In this document: positions 62,462-64,000 of the stretch, one piece after another
Layout: every line of letters starts with the position of its first letter
Numbering within the stretch: position 1 is the stretch's first letter
Assembly (NCBI RefSeq): GCF_006539505.1
Contig: NZ_BJND01000004.1
Span: 1 to 64,000 of the forward strand
Direction of reading: 5' to 3'
DNA length: 64,000 nt
Source of the DNA: Streptomyces spinoverrucosus
GTDB lineage: Bacteria > Actinomycetota > Actinomycetes > Streptomycetales > Streptomycetaceae
The notes under the pieces: model-generated
Database searches by the model: none
What the model was told of the DNA's origin: nothing
The model's input: the letters and a program-made list of their open reading frames with translations, nothing else
Translations under genes and position numbers: made by a program

Positions 62462-64000
62462 TCAGTGCCGGGACGGGGAGACGCACTTGAAGCTGGAAGC
62501 GACGGCCGGGTCGCCGTAGCGCTTGTAGCGGGACACCTGCGGGTAGGTGCACAGGTCCCGGGTGACGCTCTGGCCGTCGGCGTTGATCAGGGTGGCGGGC
62601 AGAGTCTTGGGCGCCTTGCCGTGCTCGACCCAGGCGGTCAGTGCGGCGAGGCCGTCGGTGGAGCCGTCAGCGCCGTTGAGGCCGCAGTGGTTGGTGCCCG
62701 GGGCGAGGAAGAGACGGTAGAAGTCGTCCACCCGCTTGGTGCCGCCCAGTTCACGCTCGACCTTCTCGCGGTAGTGCACCGTGCCCTGGGTGGGGATGTA
62801 CTGGTCGGCCAGGCCGTGCCAGGTCAGCAGCTTGCCGCCGGACTTGCGGAAGGCCGACAGGTCCGGGTCGTCGGTGCCGATGACCTTGTCGTACTCGGCC
62901 TGCGACTGCTTGAACAGCTGGGTGAACTGGCTGTAGGTGATCGTCGAGAGGTCGAGCGAGGGGTTCTTGGCGACCCAGAGCTTGACCCAGGCTGCGGGCA
63001 CCTGGAACGGGTCGGCGCCGGCCAGCGCGCTGATGTCGGCCCCGACCGGGACGCCGTACCAGAGCTTCTTGCCAGAGGGGGTGCGCGGGCCGTCCCAGAT
63101 CTTGCGTACGACGGCCGCGTCGGCCGCCGTGATGGTCAGCTCCCTGCCCTCGCACACGACCTTGGTGCCGATCAGCCTGCGCGGGTCGAAGTCGCACCGG
63201 GACGGGTCGTTGACCAGGCCGTCCTTGACGCCGTCGAGGGAGTCGCAGGCCTTGACGGCGGCGTTGGTGAAGGCGTCGAACTCACACTTGGACGGGTAGG
63301 TCTTCTCGTTGTTCATGACCACCTGCGGCCACAGGGTGGCGACCTCGAACTCGTCCCAGTTGACGGCCGGAGCGTCGGCGAGGATGCCGTCGTAGTCGTC
63401 GGGGTAGCGCTGGGCCTCCATATAGCCCTGGCGTCCGCCGGTGGAGCAGCCGGTGAAGTACGAGTACGCGGGACGCTTGCCGTAGATCGCGTCGACGACC
63501 TCCTTGCCGACGACCGCCGCCTCGTGCTGGGAGCGGGAGGCGAAGTTCTCCAGCAGCGCGGTGTTGACCTGGCCCTCGCTGTCCAGCGCCCAGCTCGTGT
63601 CGAGGGCGTCGCCGACACCCGCGTCGGTGGAGACGGCGGCGTAGCCGTTCTTGACCGCGGTGCCCAGGCCCACGCCGTTGTCACCGGCCAGGTAGGCGGC
63701 GCCGCCGAGCCCCTGGAAACGGCCGTTCCAGCCGCTCACGGGCAGCCAGGTCCGCACCCTGGCGTGGTCGTTGTCGCCCGGGTGGGTGAGGGTGACCGTG
63801 ACCTCGCAGTAGGCCGGGACACCGGAGACCGAACCCCCCAGGGCCCCGGTACCGATGATGGTTCCGCCCTCCTGGCGGACCGCGGTCACGGACTCCACCT
63901 CGGTCCCGGCCGGCGCCTTCACGGAGGGCGCCGAGCAGGCGAACGGCGCGGCGGCGGAGCCGTCCCGGGTCTCCGCCGAAGCGGTCGGCAGACACACCGC
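62462..64000 (-). CDS. Tannase/feruloyl-esterase-family protein, 5' end outside the window
   Basis: At least 511 aa are visible; the signal peptide is cut by the window edge (the first residues look like a signal C-region, ASAETRDG). It is a serine hydrolase of the tannase/feruloyl esterase family. The nucleophile is in YFTGCSTGGRQGYMEAQRYP, the Asp in WHGLADQYIPTQGT and the His in LAPGTNHCGLNGAD. The Cys residues next to Ser and His form the family's characteristic disulfide linking the triad. Probably secreted, releasing phenolic acids from plant polymers. The start reading from 63997 should not be taken as the real N-terminus. Confidence 0.88.
   Translation of the reverse strand, partial: AVCLPTASAETRDGSAAAPFACSAPSVKAPAGTEVESVTAVRQEGGTIIGTGALGGSVSGVPAYCEVTVTLTHPGDNDHARVRTWLPVSGWNGRFQGLGGAAYLAGDNGVGLGTAVKNGYAAVSTDAGVGDALDTSWALDSEGQVNTALLENFASRSQHEAAVVGKEVVDAIYGKRPAYSYFTGCSTGGRQGYMEAQRYPDDYDGILADAPAVNWDEFEVATLWPQVVMNNEKTYPSKCEFDAFTNAAVKACDSLDGVKDGLVNDPSRCDFDPRRLIGTKVVCEGRELTITAADAAVVRKIWDGPRTPSGKKLWYGVPVGADISALAGADPFQVPAAWVKLWVAKNPSLDLSTITYSQFTQLFKQSQAEYDKVIGTDDPDLSAFRKSGGKLLTWHGLADQYIPTQGTVHYREKVERELGGTKRVDDFYRLFLAPGTNHCGLNGADGSTDGLAALTAWVEHGKAPKTLPATLINADGQSVTRDLCTYPQVSRYKRYGDPAVASSFKCVSPSRH

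Overview
The window is high-GC DNA with Streptomyces-style gene organisation: very strong third-position G/C bias, GTG and TTG starts, many 4-base ATGA overlaps, and a sporulation-type SsgA-like gene near the right end. It is chromosomal and looks like an accessory or chromosome-arm region. I see no rRNA, tRNA, CRISPR array or complete insertion sequence.

Layout. 0.1-2.4 kb: an osmoprotectant-type ABC importer (binding lipoprotein plus two permeases, no ATPase in view). 2.7-4.9 kb: a MoxR ATPase/VWA pair. 5-12.9 kb: metabolic and regulatory genes (cupin, threonine dehydratase with a YheO/DauR-type regulator, AraC regulator divergent from an MFS exporter, PEBP protein, CapA/MBL pair, pirin). 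13-16 kb: a large FAD/Fe-S oxidoreductase interrupted by one frameshift. 17-23.3 kb: a six-gene mrp (mnh/sha) Na+/H+ antiporter operon with fused mrpA-mrpB, next to a dead nfeD. 24-33 kb: TPR protein, PepSY protein, peptide deformylase, flavin disulfide reductase, thioredoxin, aldehyde dehydrogenase, LacI and TetR regulators, and an FMN reductase under a double operator.

33-49 kb holds the most coherent system. It combines a two-GAF DevS/DosT-like sensor kinase and a NarL-type response regulator (OsdK/OsdR-like) with three universal stress proteins, a cNMP-binding protein, OsmC, two pyridoxamine-oxidase-fold proteins, phosphoketolase, a zinc alcohol dehydrogenase, a STAS protein and a GNAT/acyl-CoA synthetase fusion (decayed). 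A repeated dyad, close to AGGGCCG-N2-CGGCCCT, lies about 80-130 nt ahead of most of these start codons. One copy is exactly midway between the divergent response-regulator and oxidase genes. I infer a hypoxia/redox dormancy regulon.

49-64 kb is a decaying accessory stretch. It has remnants of MarR, TetR, XRE, two P450s and a SnoaL-like protein, a frameshifted three-gene tyrosine-recombinase cassette (Tn554-like), an OYE-MarR operon, a nonsense-interrupted SsgA-like gene, a Bax-inhibitor-1 gene with a compensated frameshift, and an edge-truncated tannase/feruloyl esterase. Across the window many pseudogenes are short internal deletions or 1-nt indels. That is either genuine reductive decay or an assembly-quality problem, and the two need to be told apart.
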